A DNA stretch of 64,000 nucleotides, taken from the NCBI GenBank assembly GCA_030715195.1, contig JAUYVI010000001.1, positions 372,001 to 436,000 of the forward strand. Reading direction: 5' to 3'. The notes beneath the pieces are model-generated. The model was not told the DNA's origin and made no database searches. It was given only the letters and a program-made list of their open reading frames with translations. Positions 1-9,540 of the stretch are shown piece after piece (position 1 is the stretch's first letter; every line of letters starts with the position of its first letter). The stretch comes from Dongia sedimenti (lineage in GTDB: Bacteria; Pseudomonadota; Alphaproteobacteria; Dongiales; Dongiaceae). The position numbers were made by a program, and so were the translations under genes.

Positions 1-1493
1 TGCCTGGCGCCGGCGTCGTCGCGCTGACGGTGCCGGGATCGGATCACGGCGCTTCCGTTGTCGCCGATCCGGTGGCGGGGAAAGGCCTGCCGCATCTCTG
101 GCTGGTGGAATCGCGGCTTGGCCAGCCCGGGATCGGCGCCAAGGGATTGGTCCGCGTCGCGGCGGAACAATCTGCCGTTGCGGTGTCGATGTCGGGGCAG
201 GACACCGGCTTTGCTCTGCGGCTCTGGAATGCCGGTGATCCGGTGACGCCGCTGCCACTGACCTTGCGGCGGATCGATTTCGCCGCGCCGGCGAAAGCGG
301 CAGTCGACTGGGGCGTGGCGGATCGCGGCATCAAATCGCATCAGGCACTGGCCTTCGCCCTGCCGAAGGGGCTGAAGCGTCTGAACCTCGCGCTGCCGCC
401 CTTGACCGCGGTCATCCTGCGCGACGGTTCGAGCAGCGAAGGCATCTGGTCGGGCAACACGCCACTGGCCCTCGCGCGCGATAGCACGGCTGATCAGGTG
501 CTGGTGCTCTCCGCGGCGGAGACGGACGGACAGATCGGGCTGTCGCTGACGCCGATCGTGAGCGCCGATGCGGCCACGACCTTGGGCGGCGGGCGCATCT
601 TCAAGCAATACTTCCCGGCCGAGGGCGTGGTGCGGCTCGATATCCGCCTGTCCGATGCCGAGAAGAATGCCGCCGGCACGCTGCGGGTGATGACCGAAGG
701 CGTGGCCAAGCAGATGATGCTCCATCGCAATGACGGCACGGTCTCCGACGCCGCGAGGCCGCTGCTCAATGGCAATGCCACGCTCGATCTGGCGCATGGC
801 GCCGGTCTGGTCGTGGCCTGGATCGATGGCGGCGACCCGCTGACCTCGCTCGGCGTCGCCGCCCAGGGGATCCAGGTCAAGGAAACGTCGAGCGTGCAGC
901 TCGCCGGCGCCGCGCAGCAGATTGTCTTCGCTGTGGCGGAACCGAAGTTCCTGCGCTTGAAGACCACGACGCCGGTGATCGCCGAGCTCGAGGCGCCACA
1001 GCGTCTGAAGGTCTTCGCCGACGGCGCCGATCTCAGTCTCCTGCTGCCGAAGGGCACCACGCCCGTGGTGCTGCGCGCCGCCGGCGAGGGCCTGCTCTCC
1101 GGCATCGCCGAGGCGTCGCTGATCGACATCGCGCCGATCGATGAAGGGCTCGGGCCGAAGGTGCGTCTCGCACCTGGCGAATCCCGGCTCTATTCCTTCA
1201 CCGTGAAGGACGAGCGCGATATCGGCGTCGGCGTGCGCGGCGCCACCGATTCAGCGCATTGCCGCGTGCTCGACGCGGAGGGCAGCGAGATCGGTTCCGG
1301 CGTGGTGCAGATGCTGCATCTCAAGGCTGGCACCTATCTGCTGGCGGTCGATGCACCGGCCCAGGGCACGGCGATCGAAGTGCAGCCGGCCCTGGTCGGC
1401 GTCGCCGGCCCGGACGGCAGCCCGCCCGACGACGTGAAGCGCGGCTATCTGGAACTGGCCGGCCTCAAACCTCAAACTCAGACACAGGAGTAG
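1..1493 (+). CDS. Unrecognised envelope protein, 5' end outside the window
   Basis: The reading frame is open to the left edge and ends at TAG 1491-1493, so only the C-terminal ~497 residues are present. A GTG at 30 lies in frame, but the frame continues upstream of it without a stop. I do not recognise the family. The sequence is rich in short beta-like segments. A stretch from about position 1165 to 1370 (SRLYSF, then LKAGTYLLAVD) resembles the bacterial pre-peptidase C-terminal (PPC) beta-sandwich, which is only an inference. The gene lies 5 bp upstream of the alpha-2-macroglobulin gene on the same strand, so it is probably cotranscribed with it and with pbpC and may work in the periplasm. 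Confidence 0.75.
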   Translation, partial: PGAGVVALTVPGSDHGASVVADPVAGKGLPHLWLVESRLGQPGIGAKGLVRVAAEQSAVAVSMSGQDTGFALRLWNAGDPVTPLPLTLRRIDFAAPAKAAVDWGVADRGIKSHQALAFALPKGLKRLNLALPPLTAVILRDGSSSEGIWSGNTPLALARDSTADQVLVLSAAETDGQIGLSLTPIVSADAATTLGGGRIFKQYFPAEGVVRLDIRLSDAEKNAAGTLRVMTEGVAKQMMLHRNDGTVSDAARPLLNGNATLDLAHGAGLVVAWIDGGDPLTSLGVAAQGIQVKETSSVQLAGAAQQIVFAVAEPKFLRLKTTTPVIAELEAPQRLKVFADGADLSLLLPKGTTPVVLRAAGEGLLSGIAEASLIDIAPIDEGLGPKVRLAPGESRLYSFTVKDERDIGVGVRGATDSAHCRVLDAEGSEIGSGVVQMLHLKAGTYLLAVDAPAQGTAIEVQPALVGVAGPDGSPPDDVKRGYLELAGLKPQTQTQE

Positions 1494-1498
1494 CTCTC

Positions 1499-4400
1499 GT
1501 GCGCGCGTGGTTGAACCCGCTCGCCGGCATCCGCGGAATGGCCTGCGCCATTCTGCTCATCGCCTTGCCGGTCGTTCCCCTTCCGGTCGTTCCGGTGGCC
1601 TTTGCCGATGAGAAGGTGCCCGCGAGTCCGCAGGATGTCGTGCGTCCGGCCGGTGCGGTCGTGGTGCCGGAGAAGTTCCTGCGGCGCTGGGATCCGATCA
1701 CCGTGTTCTTCGATGCCGATATCGGCCCCGCGGCCGGCGGCGCCGAAGATCATCCGGAGAAATACTTCGCGCTGGCGCCGCTGCATCCCGGTGCGGCGAC
1801 CTGGATCAATGCCCGGACCCTGCAGTTCAAGCCGGCCGAGCCCTGGCCGCCGCTCACCCGCTTCGCACTCAAAGTCGGCGCGCGCGGCGTCAATCTCGCG
1901 ACCCTGATGTCGGCGCCGACCGCCACCACGCCCTCGGACAGCGCCACCGGCCTCGATCCGGTGAAGGCGATCGCGCTCACCCTGCCGGAGCCGCTCGACG
2001 CGGAAGCCCTGGCCAAGCTGATCACCCTCGAGCTGCGGCCGCTGCCCGGGGTCGATGCCGGCACGTCCCGCACGCTGACCGATGCCGATTTCGATGTGAA
2101 GGTCATGGAGCGCGCAGACCGTTCGGCGCCGGCGCAGTACGTCGTCAACCTGCACGATCCGATCCCGGGCGGCACGCGGGCGCTGCTGCATTTGAAACTG
2201 TCGCTGGAAAGCGGCCTCGACGGCGGCTTCCAGGACATCTCCTTCTCGACCGCGGAGCCGTTCCGCGTGACCCAGCTCGGCTGCCCGAAGGAAAGCTTCC
2301 CGATTCCGCCCTCGGGCGCCAGCTATGGCCGCGAGGATGCCATCAAGTGCCCGGCCGGCGACCGCACCATCAACGTGACCTTCTCGGCCGATCTCGCGCC
2401 GATCGGCCCGATCGCGGCGCGCAACCTGATCCGCATCTCGCCCCAGGTCGAGAACGTCTCCTACGCCACCGTCAACAACGTGCTCTCGGTCTCCGGGCGG
2501 TTCGCCGCCGGGACGCTCTACCAAATCCGGCTCGAGCCCGCGGCTTTGACCGACCGGCAGGGCCGGCCGCTGCAGATGCCGGCGCCGAGCGAGGCGTTCC
2601 TCTCGTTCGCGGAGCGCAAGAGCTTCCTCGATTCCCTCAGCAGCAACGGCATCGTCGAACGCTATGGGCCGCAGATGCTGCCGCTGAAAGGGCGCGGCTT
2701 CGAGCAGGTCGATGTGCGGATCCACAAGATCGATCCGCTCAACCGCAGCTTCTGGCCGTTCCCGAACGAGCCGGTGACCGTCGATGACGCGGCGACCCCG
2801 CCGGCACCGGGCGAAGAACCGGAACCGTTTGACGATCCAAACCGCTTCATCTCGGCGAGCGAGCTCTCGGCGCAGATCAAGGCCCTGGGCTCGCCCAGCA
2901 TTTCCGACCTCATCGACCTGCCGCTGAAGAAGGGCGGGGCCGCGGCGAAGTTCGGCCTCGACCTCAAGCCCTATTTCGCGCGGATCGGCGGCGCCGACCA
3001 GCCCGGTACCTATCTGGTCGGGTTGCGCCGGATCGACAAGTCGAGCGAGCGCGCCTGGGTCCGCGTCCAGCTGACCGACCTCAGCCTGTCCGCCATCGAC
3101 GAGCAGGACCGCGTGCGCTTCGTGGTGACCTCCATCGCCACCGGCAAGCCGGTGCAGGGCGCCGAGATCAAGGTCGAAGGATCGAACGACGATCATTGGG
3201 TCGAAGCCTATTCCGACACCACCGACAGCCAGGGCCAGGCCGAATGGGCGGCGCCCGGCCCGAGCCGGGATTCCGTCGCCATCCACCGCATCGTAGTGAC
3301 CAAGGACGGCGACACGCTGGTGCTCGACCCCACCCGCGGTCCCGACGTGTATGCCGACCAGAACTGGATGGCGGCCAGCGACACCTGGCTGCAATGGACC
3401 CAGGACAGTCTGCGGGGCCGGGCCGAGCCCGATGCGGACCTGGTGCATATCTTCACCGAGCGACCGATCTACCGTCCGGAAGAGCCGGTGCATATCAAGG
3501 GCTACCTCCGGGCGTACTCGGCCGGCGCGCTCTCCTTCGAGCATCCGGAGGCGACGCTCATCATCACCGGGCCGGATGAGACCGAATGGCGTCATGACGT
3601 CACGATCAACGAATCCGGCAGCTTCTACGACTTCTTCCAGGAGAAGACCGAGGCGACCGGCATCTATACCGTGAAGCTGGAGATCCAGACCGAGGACGGG
3701 CCGAGGCAGGCCGGCGCGATGAGCTTCAAGAAGGAAGCCTATCGCCTGCCGACCTTCGAGGTGCATCTGAACGGCGCGACCAAGACGCCTTCCGATGCAC
3801 CCTTCACGGTCAAACTCGCTTCGACCTATTACGCGGGCGGCGTGGTCGCCAGCCGGCCGGTGCATTGGCGCGTGACCCAGTTCCCGTATGACTGGACCTT
3901 GGCCAAGCGTGAGGGTTTCTACTATTCGACCGATGCGCGCTTCTCCGGGATCGGCGAGTTCGCTTCCACGCCGGTCCTGGAGAAGGACGGCACCACCGAC
4001 GACCAGGGCGCGGCGGAATTGGAGCTCAACCCGGCGATCGAGCCGACCGCCCAGCCGCGCAGCTATGTGATAGAAGCGACCGTCACCGGCGATGACGACC
4101 AGACCGTCACCAGCACCCAGGAGATCGCCGCGCTGCCGCCCTTCGCGATCGGCGTGAAGGTGCCGCGCTATCTGAAGGACACGGACTCGGTCCAGGCCGA
4201 GGTCCTGTTGCAGGGCTTGGACGACAAGCTGGTCTCCGACAAGACCGTCAGCGTGAAACTGCTGAAGCGCCGCTGGATCTCGCAGCTCCAGGCCGGCGAC
4301 TTCACCGAAGGTGCCGCCAAGTACGTCACCGAGACCGTGGACGAGACGGTGTCGGAGCAGAAGCTGACCAGCGCCCTGGAGCCCAGCAAGCTCGATCTCA

Positions 4401-7327
4401 AGCTCACGGGCGCGGGGGTCTACATCCTGAAGGTCGAGGGCCGTGACGCGCTGGGTCGCACCCAGAGCGTCGCCGTCGACTTCTTCGCCGATGGCGGCAC
4501 GCCGGTCACCTGGTCGCGCCCGCCGGCCCAGGTCTTCAAGGTCACCACCGAGAAGCCGGACTACAAGGGCGGCGACACCGCGGTGCTGATCCTCGAAAGC
4601 CCGTTCCAGAACGCCGAGGCCCTGGCGATCGTCGAGGAGCCGGATGCCCGCATGCGCTATGAATGGGTGCATGTCCGCAACGGCGTCGGCCGCTTCGAAT
4701 TGCCGATCGACCCGACCTACATGCCGCGGATCCCGGTGCACTTCCTGCTGATGCGCGGCCGATTGCCGGGCGCCTTGCCGACTGCGGACCAACTCGACCT
4801 CGGCCGGCCGCAGACTATGGCGGCGACCAATTGGATCACCGTGAAGCCGGTCAAGAACATCGTCGATGTGAAGCTCGACTATCCGGAAAAGGCGCTGCCG
4901 GGCGAGGAGATCACCATGAAGATCTCGCTCACCGACGATACCGGCGCACCGCTCGCCGGCGAGGTCACGCTCTGGCTGGTCGATCAGGCGGTGCTGGCGC
5001 TGGCCGACGAGCAGCGGCTCGATCCCCTGCCGGAATTCATCGTCGACCGCGCCACTCGCATGAAACTGCGCGACAGCCGCAACATGGTGATCGGCGCGGT
5101 GCCGCTGGAAGAGGATCCCGGCGGCGACGAAGGGCTCGCTGAGAGGAAGTCGCTGTTCGACAACGTGACGGTGCGCAAGAACTTCACCCCGGTGCCGTAT
5201 TTCAATCCCGCGATCATGGTCGGCGCCGACGGCAAGGCCGAGGTCAAGATCAAGCTCGCGGATTCGCTCTCGATCTTCAAGGTGCGGGCCAAGGCGGTCA
5301 GCGGCACCAGCCGGTTCGGCTACGCCACGGGCAGCATCCGCGTCCGCCTTCCGGTTATGGTGCAGCCGAACTTCCCGCGCTTCGTGCGACCCGGCGATCA
5401 ATTCACGCTGGCCGGCCTCGGCCGGATCATCGAAGGTGATGGTGGTCCCGGACGGGTCGAGCTGCGCGCCGACGGTCTCACCCTATCCGGCGAAGCCAAG
5501 CGCGACTTCGACTGGACGACCGAGACCCCGGTCCATCTCGATTTCCCGGTGACCGTGCCGACGCCCGGCTACACCGAGGAAGGCGAGCTCACGCGTCAAT
5601 CGGTCAATGTCATGTTCGGGGTGGAGCGCAGCAGCGACCAGGCGCGCGACGCGGTCTCGATCGACCTGCCGATCCAGCCCGACCGCCGTCCGGTGGATCT
5701 CCGCGTGCTGGCCGACCTCGTCGCCGGCGCGCCCTTCACGGTTCCCGCCATCAGCGATCCGATCCGCGCGGGCACCCTGCGACGGCATGTGCTGCTCTCG
5801 ACCCAGCCCGGCCTGCTGCGGATGGCCGCGGGGCTCGATTACCTGCAGGCCTATCCTTACGGCTGCACCGAGCAGCGGATCAGTCTCGCCCGGGCGGAGC
5901 TGGCGCTGCACAAGTTCCGCGACACGCTGATGCTGGGCGGCAAGCTCGATCGCCTCGACCGCGACGTCAAGGACACCGTCACTTATGTCGCGAAGGCGAC
6001 GACCGACGGCGGCCTGGTCTCGTTCTGGCCGGGTTCCGAACCCTATGTCTTCCTGACCGCCTGGTCGGTGCAGTTCCTGGTCGAGGCGCGGGATGCCGGC
6101 TTTGCAATCGACGAGGCGTTGCTAACGAAGCAGACCGATGCGTTGCGCGCGTCTTTGCGCTCGGACAACACCAACCTCATCTCCGGCATCGAATATGCGG
6201 AACGGGTCTGGGCGCTGACCGCCTTGGCGGAAGCGGGCAAAGCGGACGATGCCTATGCGGCGGAGCTCGCCCGCAAGACCCAGTGGCTCAATCTCGAGGC
6301 CCTGGCGCAGGTGACCGAGGCGCTCGGCCGCTCGCCTTCGACCGATCCCAAGACTCTCTCTGATCTCATGGCCAAGACCTGGGCCGGTATCGTCACCCGG
6401 CTCTATCAGGGCAAGGAGATCTATGGCGGGTTGCAGACCAATGCCGAGGCCGAGGACCGCCTGATCATCCCCTCGGAGACCCGCACCGTCGCCCAGGTGC
6501 TGCACGCGGTCGCGACCGGGGAGGACGAGCCGAAGAAGCAGCTGCTGGTGAACGCCCTGGTGACGCTCGGCCGCGGCGATGGCTGGGGTACCACCAATGC
6601 CAATGCCGAGGCGCTGCTGGCGCTGGCCAAGTTCATTGACAGCCAGCCGGCGAACGCGCCGCTCGAAACGATCGATGTCGCCGTGGGCGATGTCGCGAGG
6701 AAGATCGAAGTGGGCGGCAAGACGCCGATCGTGCCGCTGCCGGAACCCGGACCCGCGAAGCTCACCTTCACGTCCTCCAGTGCGAAGCCGGTCGGCGTGC
6801 TGGTCCAGGCTCGTTATGTTCCGCTGCCGGACGGCAGCCAGGAGGCGCCGCATGCCGAAGGCTTCGTGGTCAGCCGCGAGGTGCACCAGGTGCAGCCGGG
6901 TGACCAGCCGGCGATCAAGACCGCGCTCGACAGCGCCGGCAAGACCATCACCTTCAAGGTCGGCGAGATCGACGAGGATCGCGTCGAGCTGGTCAATGCT
7001 ATCGACCGCAATCACGTTGCGATCGTGATCCCGCTCGCCGCCGGCATGGAGCCGCTGAACCCGGCCTTGGCCACCGCGCCGCCGGAGGCGAAGCCGACCG
7101 GAGAAATCACGCTGGCGCCGTCCTTCGTCGCTTTCCTGGACGATCGCGTGGCCTATTTCTACGACCGTCTCCCGAAGGGCACCTATCGCTTTGCCTTCCG
7201 CACCCGGGCGCATATTCCCGGCAGCTTCATCCAGCCCGCGGCCTATGCCGAGATGATGTATGACGGCAGCGTCAACGGCAATTCAAGCGGTGCCAGAATC
7301 GTGGTCGAACCGGCCGATGCGCAATAG
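1499..7327 (+). CDS. Bacterial alpha-2-macroglobulin (YfhM/MagD-like)
   Basis: Encodes 1942 residues, a normal length for large bacterial A2Ms. These proteins are thought to trap attacking proteases in the periplasm. The GTG start at 1499 is chosen because AGGAG at 1486-1490 sits 8 bp upstream and the next codons encode a signal peptide ending AFA-DE. An MG2-type segment (ERPIYRPEEPVHIKGY) lies near residue 655. The thioester motif GCTEQ is intact, with Cys1456 and Gln1459. A C-terminal bait/receptor-like region follows. The signal peptide lacks a lipobox, unlike E. coli YfhM, so the protein may be soluble rather than anchored. The end overlaps pbpC by 11 bp, the classic A2M-PBP1C partnership, in which A2M is thought to guard the envelope that PBP1C repairs. 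Confidence 0.95.
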   Translation: MRAWLNPLAGIRGMACAILLIALPVVPLPVVPVAFADEKVPASPQDVVRPAGAVVVPEKFLRRWDPITVFFDADIGPAAGGAEDHPEKYFALAPLHPGAATWINARTLQFKPAEPWPPLTRFALKVGARGVNLATLMSAPTATTPSDSATGLDPVKAIALTLPEPLDAEALAKLITLELRPLPGVDAGTSRTLTDADFDVKVMERADRSAPAQYVVNLHDPIPGGTRALLHLKLSLESGLDGGFQDISFSTAEPFRVTQLGCPKESFPIPPSGASYGREDAIKCPAGDRTINVTFSADLAPIGPIAARNLIRISPQVENVSYATVNNVLSVSGRFAAGTLYQIRLEPAALTDRQGRPLQMPAPSEAFLSFAERKSFLDSLSSNGIVERYGPQMLPLKGRGFEQVDVRIHKIDPLNRSFWPFPNEPVTVDDAATPPAPGEEPEPFDDPNRFISASELSAQIKALGSPSISDLIDLPLKKGGAAAKFGLDLKPYFARIGGADQPGTYLVGLRRIDKSSERAWVRVQLTDLSLSAIDEQDRVRFVVTSIATGKPVQGAEIKVEGSNDDHWVEAYSDTTDSQGQAEWAAPGPSRDSVAIHRIVVTKDGDTLVLDPTRGPDVYADQNWMAASDTWLQWTQDSLRGRAEPDADLVHIFTERPIYRPEEPVHIKGYLRAYSAGALSFEHPEATLIITGPDETEWRHDVTINESGSFYDFFQEKTEATGIYTVKLEIQTEDGPRQAGAMSFKKEAYRLPTFEVHLNGATKTPSDAPFTVKLASTYYAGGVVASRPVHWRVTQFPYDWTLAKREGFYYSTDARFSGIGEFASTPVLEKDGTTDDQGAAELELNPAIEPTAQPRSYVIEATVTGDDDQTVTSTQEIAALPPFAIGVKVPRYLKDTDSVQAEVLLQGLDDKLVSDKTVSVKLLKRRWISQLQAGDFTEGAAKYVTETVDETVSEQKLTSALEPSKLDLKLTGAGVYILKVEGRDALGRTQSVAVDFFADGGTPVTWSRPPAQVFKVTTEKPDYKGGDTAVLILESPFQNAEALAIVEEPDARMRYEWVHVRNGVGRFELPIDPTYMPRIPVHFLLMRGRLPGALPTADQLDLGRPQTMAATNWITVKPVKNIVDVKLDYPEKALPGEEITMKISLTDDTGAPLAGEVTLWLVDQAVLALADEQRLDPLPEFIVDRATRMKLRDSRNMVIGAVPLEEDPGGDEGLAERKSLFDNVTVRKNFTPVPYFNPAIMVGADGKAEVKIKLADSLSIFKVRAKAVSGTSRFGYATGSIRVRLPVMVQPNFPRFVRPGDQFTLAGLGRIIEGDGGPGRVELRADGLTLSGEAKRDFDWTTETPVHLDFPVTVPTPGYTEEGELTRQSVNVMFGVERSSDQARDAVSIDLPIQPDRRPVDLRVLADLVAGAPFTVPAISDPIRAGTLRRHVLLSTQPGLLRMAAGLDYLQAYPYGCTEQRISLARAELALHKFRDTLMLGGKLDRLDRDVKDTVTYVAKATTDGGLVSFWPGSEPYVFLTAWSVQFLVEARDAGFAIDEALLTKQTDALRASLRSDNTNLISGIEYAERVWALTALAEAGKADDAYAAELARKTQWLNLEALAQVTEALGRSPSTDPKTLSDLMAKTWAGIVTRLYQGKEIYGGLQTNAEAEDRLIIPSETRTVAQVLHAVATGEDEPKKQLLVNALVTLGRGDGWGTTNANAEALLALAKFIDSQPANAPLETIDVAVGDVARKIEVGGKTPIVPLPEPGPAKLTFTSSSAKPVGVLVQARYVPLPDGSQEAPHAEGFVVSREVHQVQPGDQPAIKTALDSAGKTITFKVGEIDEDRVELVNAIDRNHVAIVIPLAAGMEPLNPALATAPPEAKPTGEITLAPSFVAFLDDRVAYFYDRLPKGTYRFAFRTRAHIPGSFIQPAAYAEMMYDGSVNGNSSGARIVVEPADAQ

Positions 7328-9467
7328 ACGCCGCCGCATCGCCCTTGCGGCGGGCGTCGTTGCGGCGACGCTCTGCGCCTGGGGTTGGTTCGGCGCCGCG
7401 CTGGTCGCACCGCGGCCGACGCCGATCCTGCTCGACCGCAACGGCGGCTTCATGGCGCAGATCGCGGCGCACGACGATGCCGGCTACGGCTATTGGGAGA
7501 TCGCCGACCTGCCCCCACGCGTCGCCGCCGCGACGGTGGCGCTGGAGGATCGGCGATTCTGGTGGCATCCGGGTGTCGATCCGGTCGCGATCGCCCGCGC
7601 GGTCTGGCAGAATCTCGCCAGCGGTAGCCGGGTCTCCGGCGCCTCCACGCTCGCCATGCAGGTGGCGCGGATGCAGGACCCGGCGCCGCGCAACTATCTC
7701 AACAAGGCGCGCGAGGCATCAACAGCGCTGTTCGTGACCCTGCGCTACGGGCGCGCCGCGGTGCTGCGCCAATATCTGAAGCTGGCGCCCTATGGCAATG
7801 GCAGCCATGGGATCGCCCATGCGGCGCGCTTCTATTTCGACAAGCCGGTCGCGGACCTGAGCTGGGCGGAGATCGCCTTCCTGGCGGCGATCCCGCAGGC
7901 GCCGAGTCGAATGAACCCGCTGCTGCTCGACGGCCGTGCCGATGCGATCACCCGCGGCCAGCGCATCCTCGACGCCCTGCGGGCAGGCGCTGTCATCACG
8001 GAAACCGAGTACGCCTTGGCGTCCTCGCAGCTCGACCACCTGCCGCTGCTCGACCGCCGGACCCGGCCGGAGAACGCGTTGCACGCGATCCTCAATCTGC
8101 AGCGCATGATCGATCCCGACGAAGTGCGTGCGACCGACCCGCGCATCACCACGACTATCGCGCGGGCGATTCAGCGCGAGGTCGAGGCTAGCACCAAGGC
8201 CTATCTCGATCGCTGGCGCAAGGATGGCGCGGAGCAGGCCGCCGCGGTGGTGGTCGATGTTGCAACCGGCGAGGTGCTCGCCTGGGTTGGTTCGGCGGGC
8301 TACTACCAGGCCGGCACCGGCGCGATCGACTTTGCGCTGACCGAGCGCTCGCCGGGCAGTGCGCTCAAACCCTTCATCTATGCGCTGGCACTGGATCGCG
8401 GCGCCATCGGGCCGGAGACCAAGCTGCTCGACACCGCCTTCAGCGCCGGCACCATCGCCAATTCCGATCGCAGCTTCCTCGGCGTGATGACGCCGCGGCG
8501 GGCGCTGGCCAATTCGCGCAACGTGCCGGCGGCCAATCTCACCAAGGCGATCGGTCTCGACGAGACCTTCCTCTATCTGCGCCTGCTCGGCATCAACGCG
8601 GCGGAGCGGCCGGCCTCGTATTATGGACTCTCGCTGTCGGTCGGCGCACTGCCGACCACGCTGGAAAAACTGACCCGGGCCTACCTCGCCCTGGCCGACG
8701 ACGGGGTCATGCGCGAGCTGGTCTGGCTGCGCAACACGCAGCCGCGAGTGGGAACGCGCGTCATGTCAGTGGACGCGGCGCGGCTGGTGACTCAGTTCCT
8801 GGCCGATCCCTCGGCGCGGCTGCCGAGCTTTCCGCGCATGGGCTCGACGGAATATCCGTTCCCGGTGGCGATCAAGACCGGCACCTCCCAGGGCTATCGC
8901 GACGCCTGGACCATGGCCTTCTCGCGCAAGTACCTGGTCGGCGTCTGGGTGGGACGCTCGGATGCCGGTCCGATGCGCGATGTGACCGGGGCGGGAAGCG
9001 CCGCCGAGCTCGCCCGCGCCATCCTGCTCGATCTCCACGGCGACGTGCCGGATGTCGCCGCCATGGCCTTCCCGGCGCCGCCCAACTACCGCCTGGGCGC
9101 GGAGAAGCTTCCGGAATGGACCAATGGGAAGGTGGTCGCGAAGGCGGCAGCGGTCGATGCGGAGGCGCTCACGGAGTTGACTCCGGCGAGTGAGGAGTCG
9201 GGCGGGGTCACCATCGTCTCGCCGCGCAACAACATGCGGGTGATCCGCAATCCCGAGCTTCCAGCCGACCTCGCCAGCCTGCCGCTGAAGGCGGCCCTGC
9301 CTCCGGGGGCCAGCCAGGTCGTCTGGTACGTGGACGGCAAGCCCTTCCTGGTCGGGCAGGCCGATGCGACCGCCCGCTGGCCACTGCAGCCGGGCGTTCA
9401 CACCTTCGAGGCCAAGGTTCCCTATCGCGGCCTCGCCTCGTCCCCGGTCACGATCGAAGTCGAGTAG
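7317..9467 (+). CDS. pbpC: Penicillin-binding protein 1C
   Basis: Encodes 716 residues. It is a bifunctional peptidoglycan glycosyltransferase/transpeptidase anchored by one N-terminal membrane segment (IALAAGVVAATLCAWGW). The GT51 domain shows the catalytic Glu77 in ALEDRRFWWHPGVD and the PBP1C-type SGASTLAMQVARM. The transpeptidase domain has the nucleophile Ser348 in SPGSALKPF, SRN in LANSRNVPA, and KTGTS with Lys520. A C-terminal BiPBP_C domain follows (VTIVSPRNNMRVI to VPYRG). The ATG at 7317 lies inside the 3' end of the A2M gene, and the stop codons are out of frame with each other, suggesting translational coupling. All catalytic residues are intact. Confidence 0.95.
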   Translation: MRNRRRRIALAAGVVAATLCAWGWFGAALVAPRPTPILLDRNGGFMAQIAAHDDAGYGYWEIADLPPRVAAATVALEDRRFWWHPGVDPVAIARAVWQNLASGSRVSGASTLAMQVARMQDPAPRNYLNKAREASTALFVTLRYGRAAVLRQYLKLAPYGNGSHGIAHAARFYFDKPVADLSWAEIAFLAAIPQAPSRMNPLLLDGRADAITRGQRILDALRAGAVITETEYALASSQLDHLPLLDRRTRPENALHAILNLQRMIDPDEVRATDPRITTTIARAIQREVEASTKAYLDRWRKDGAEQAAAVVVDVATGEVLAWVGSAGYYQAGTGAIDFALTERSPGSALKPFIYALALDRGAIGPETKLLDTAFSAGTIANSDRSFLGVMTPRRALANSRNVPAANLTKAIGLDETFLYLRLLGINAAERPASYYGLSLSVGALPTTLEKLTRAYLALADDGVMRELVWLRNTQPRVGTRVMSVDAARLVTQFLADPSARLPSFPRMGSTEYPFPVAIKTGTSQGYRDAWTMAFSRKYLVGVWVGRSDAGPMRDVTGAGSAAELARAILLDLHGDVPDVAAMAFPAPPNYRLGAEKLPEWTNGKVVAKAAAVDAEALTELTPASEESGGVTIVSPRNNMRVIRNPELPADLASLPLKAALPPGASQVVWYVDGKPFLVGQADATARWPLQPGVHTFEAKVPYRGLASSPVTIEVE

Positions 9468-9540
9468 GCCCACCCTTCGCCCGATCTGGTTTTTAAGGGA
9501 GCTTGACCTTAAATAAGGGGAAGCATCGGAGGGTGAGAAC

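Noticed and set aside
1478-5401. A 1307-codon open frame antisense to the A2M gene
   Set aside because: It mirrors the codon bias of the sense gene, has a low-complexity Arg/Gly-rich product and no start signal. It is a high-GC artefact.
9492-9513. Terminator after pbpC
   Set aside because: The TTTAAGG/CCTTAAA repeat is AT-rich with a weak stem and no following T-tract; it sits in the leader of the M48 gene instead.
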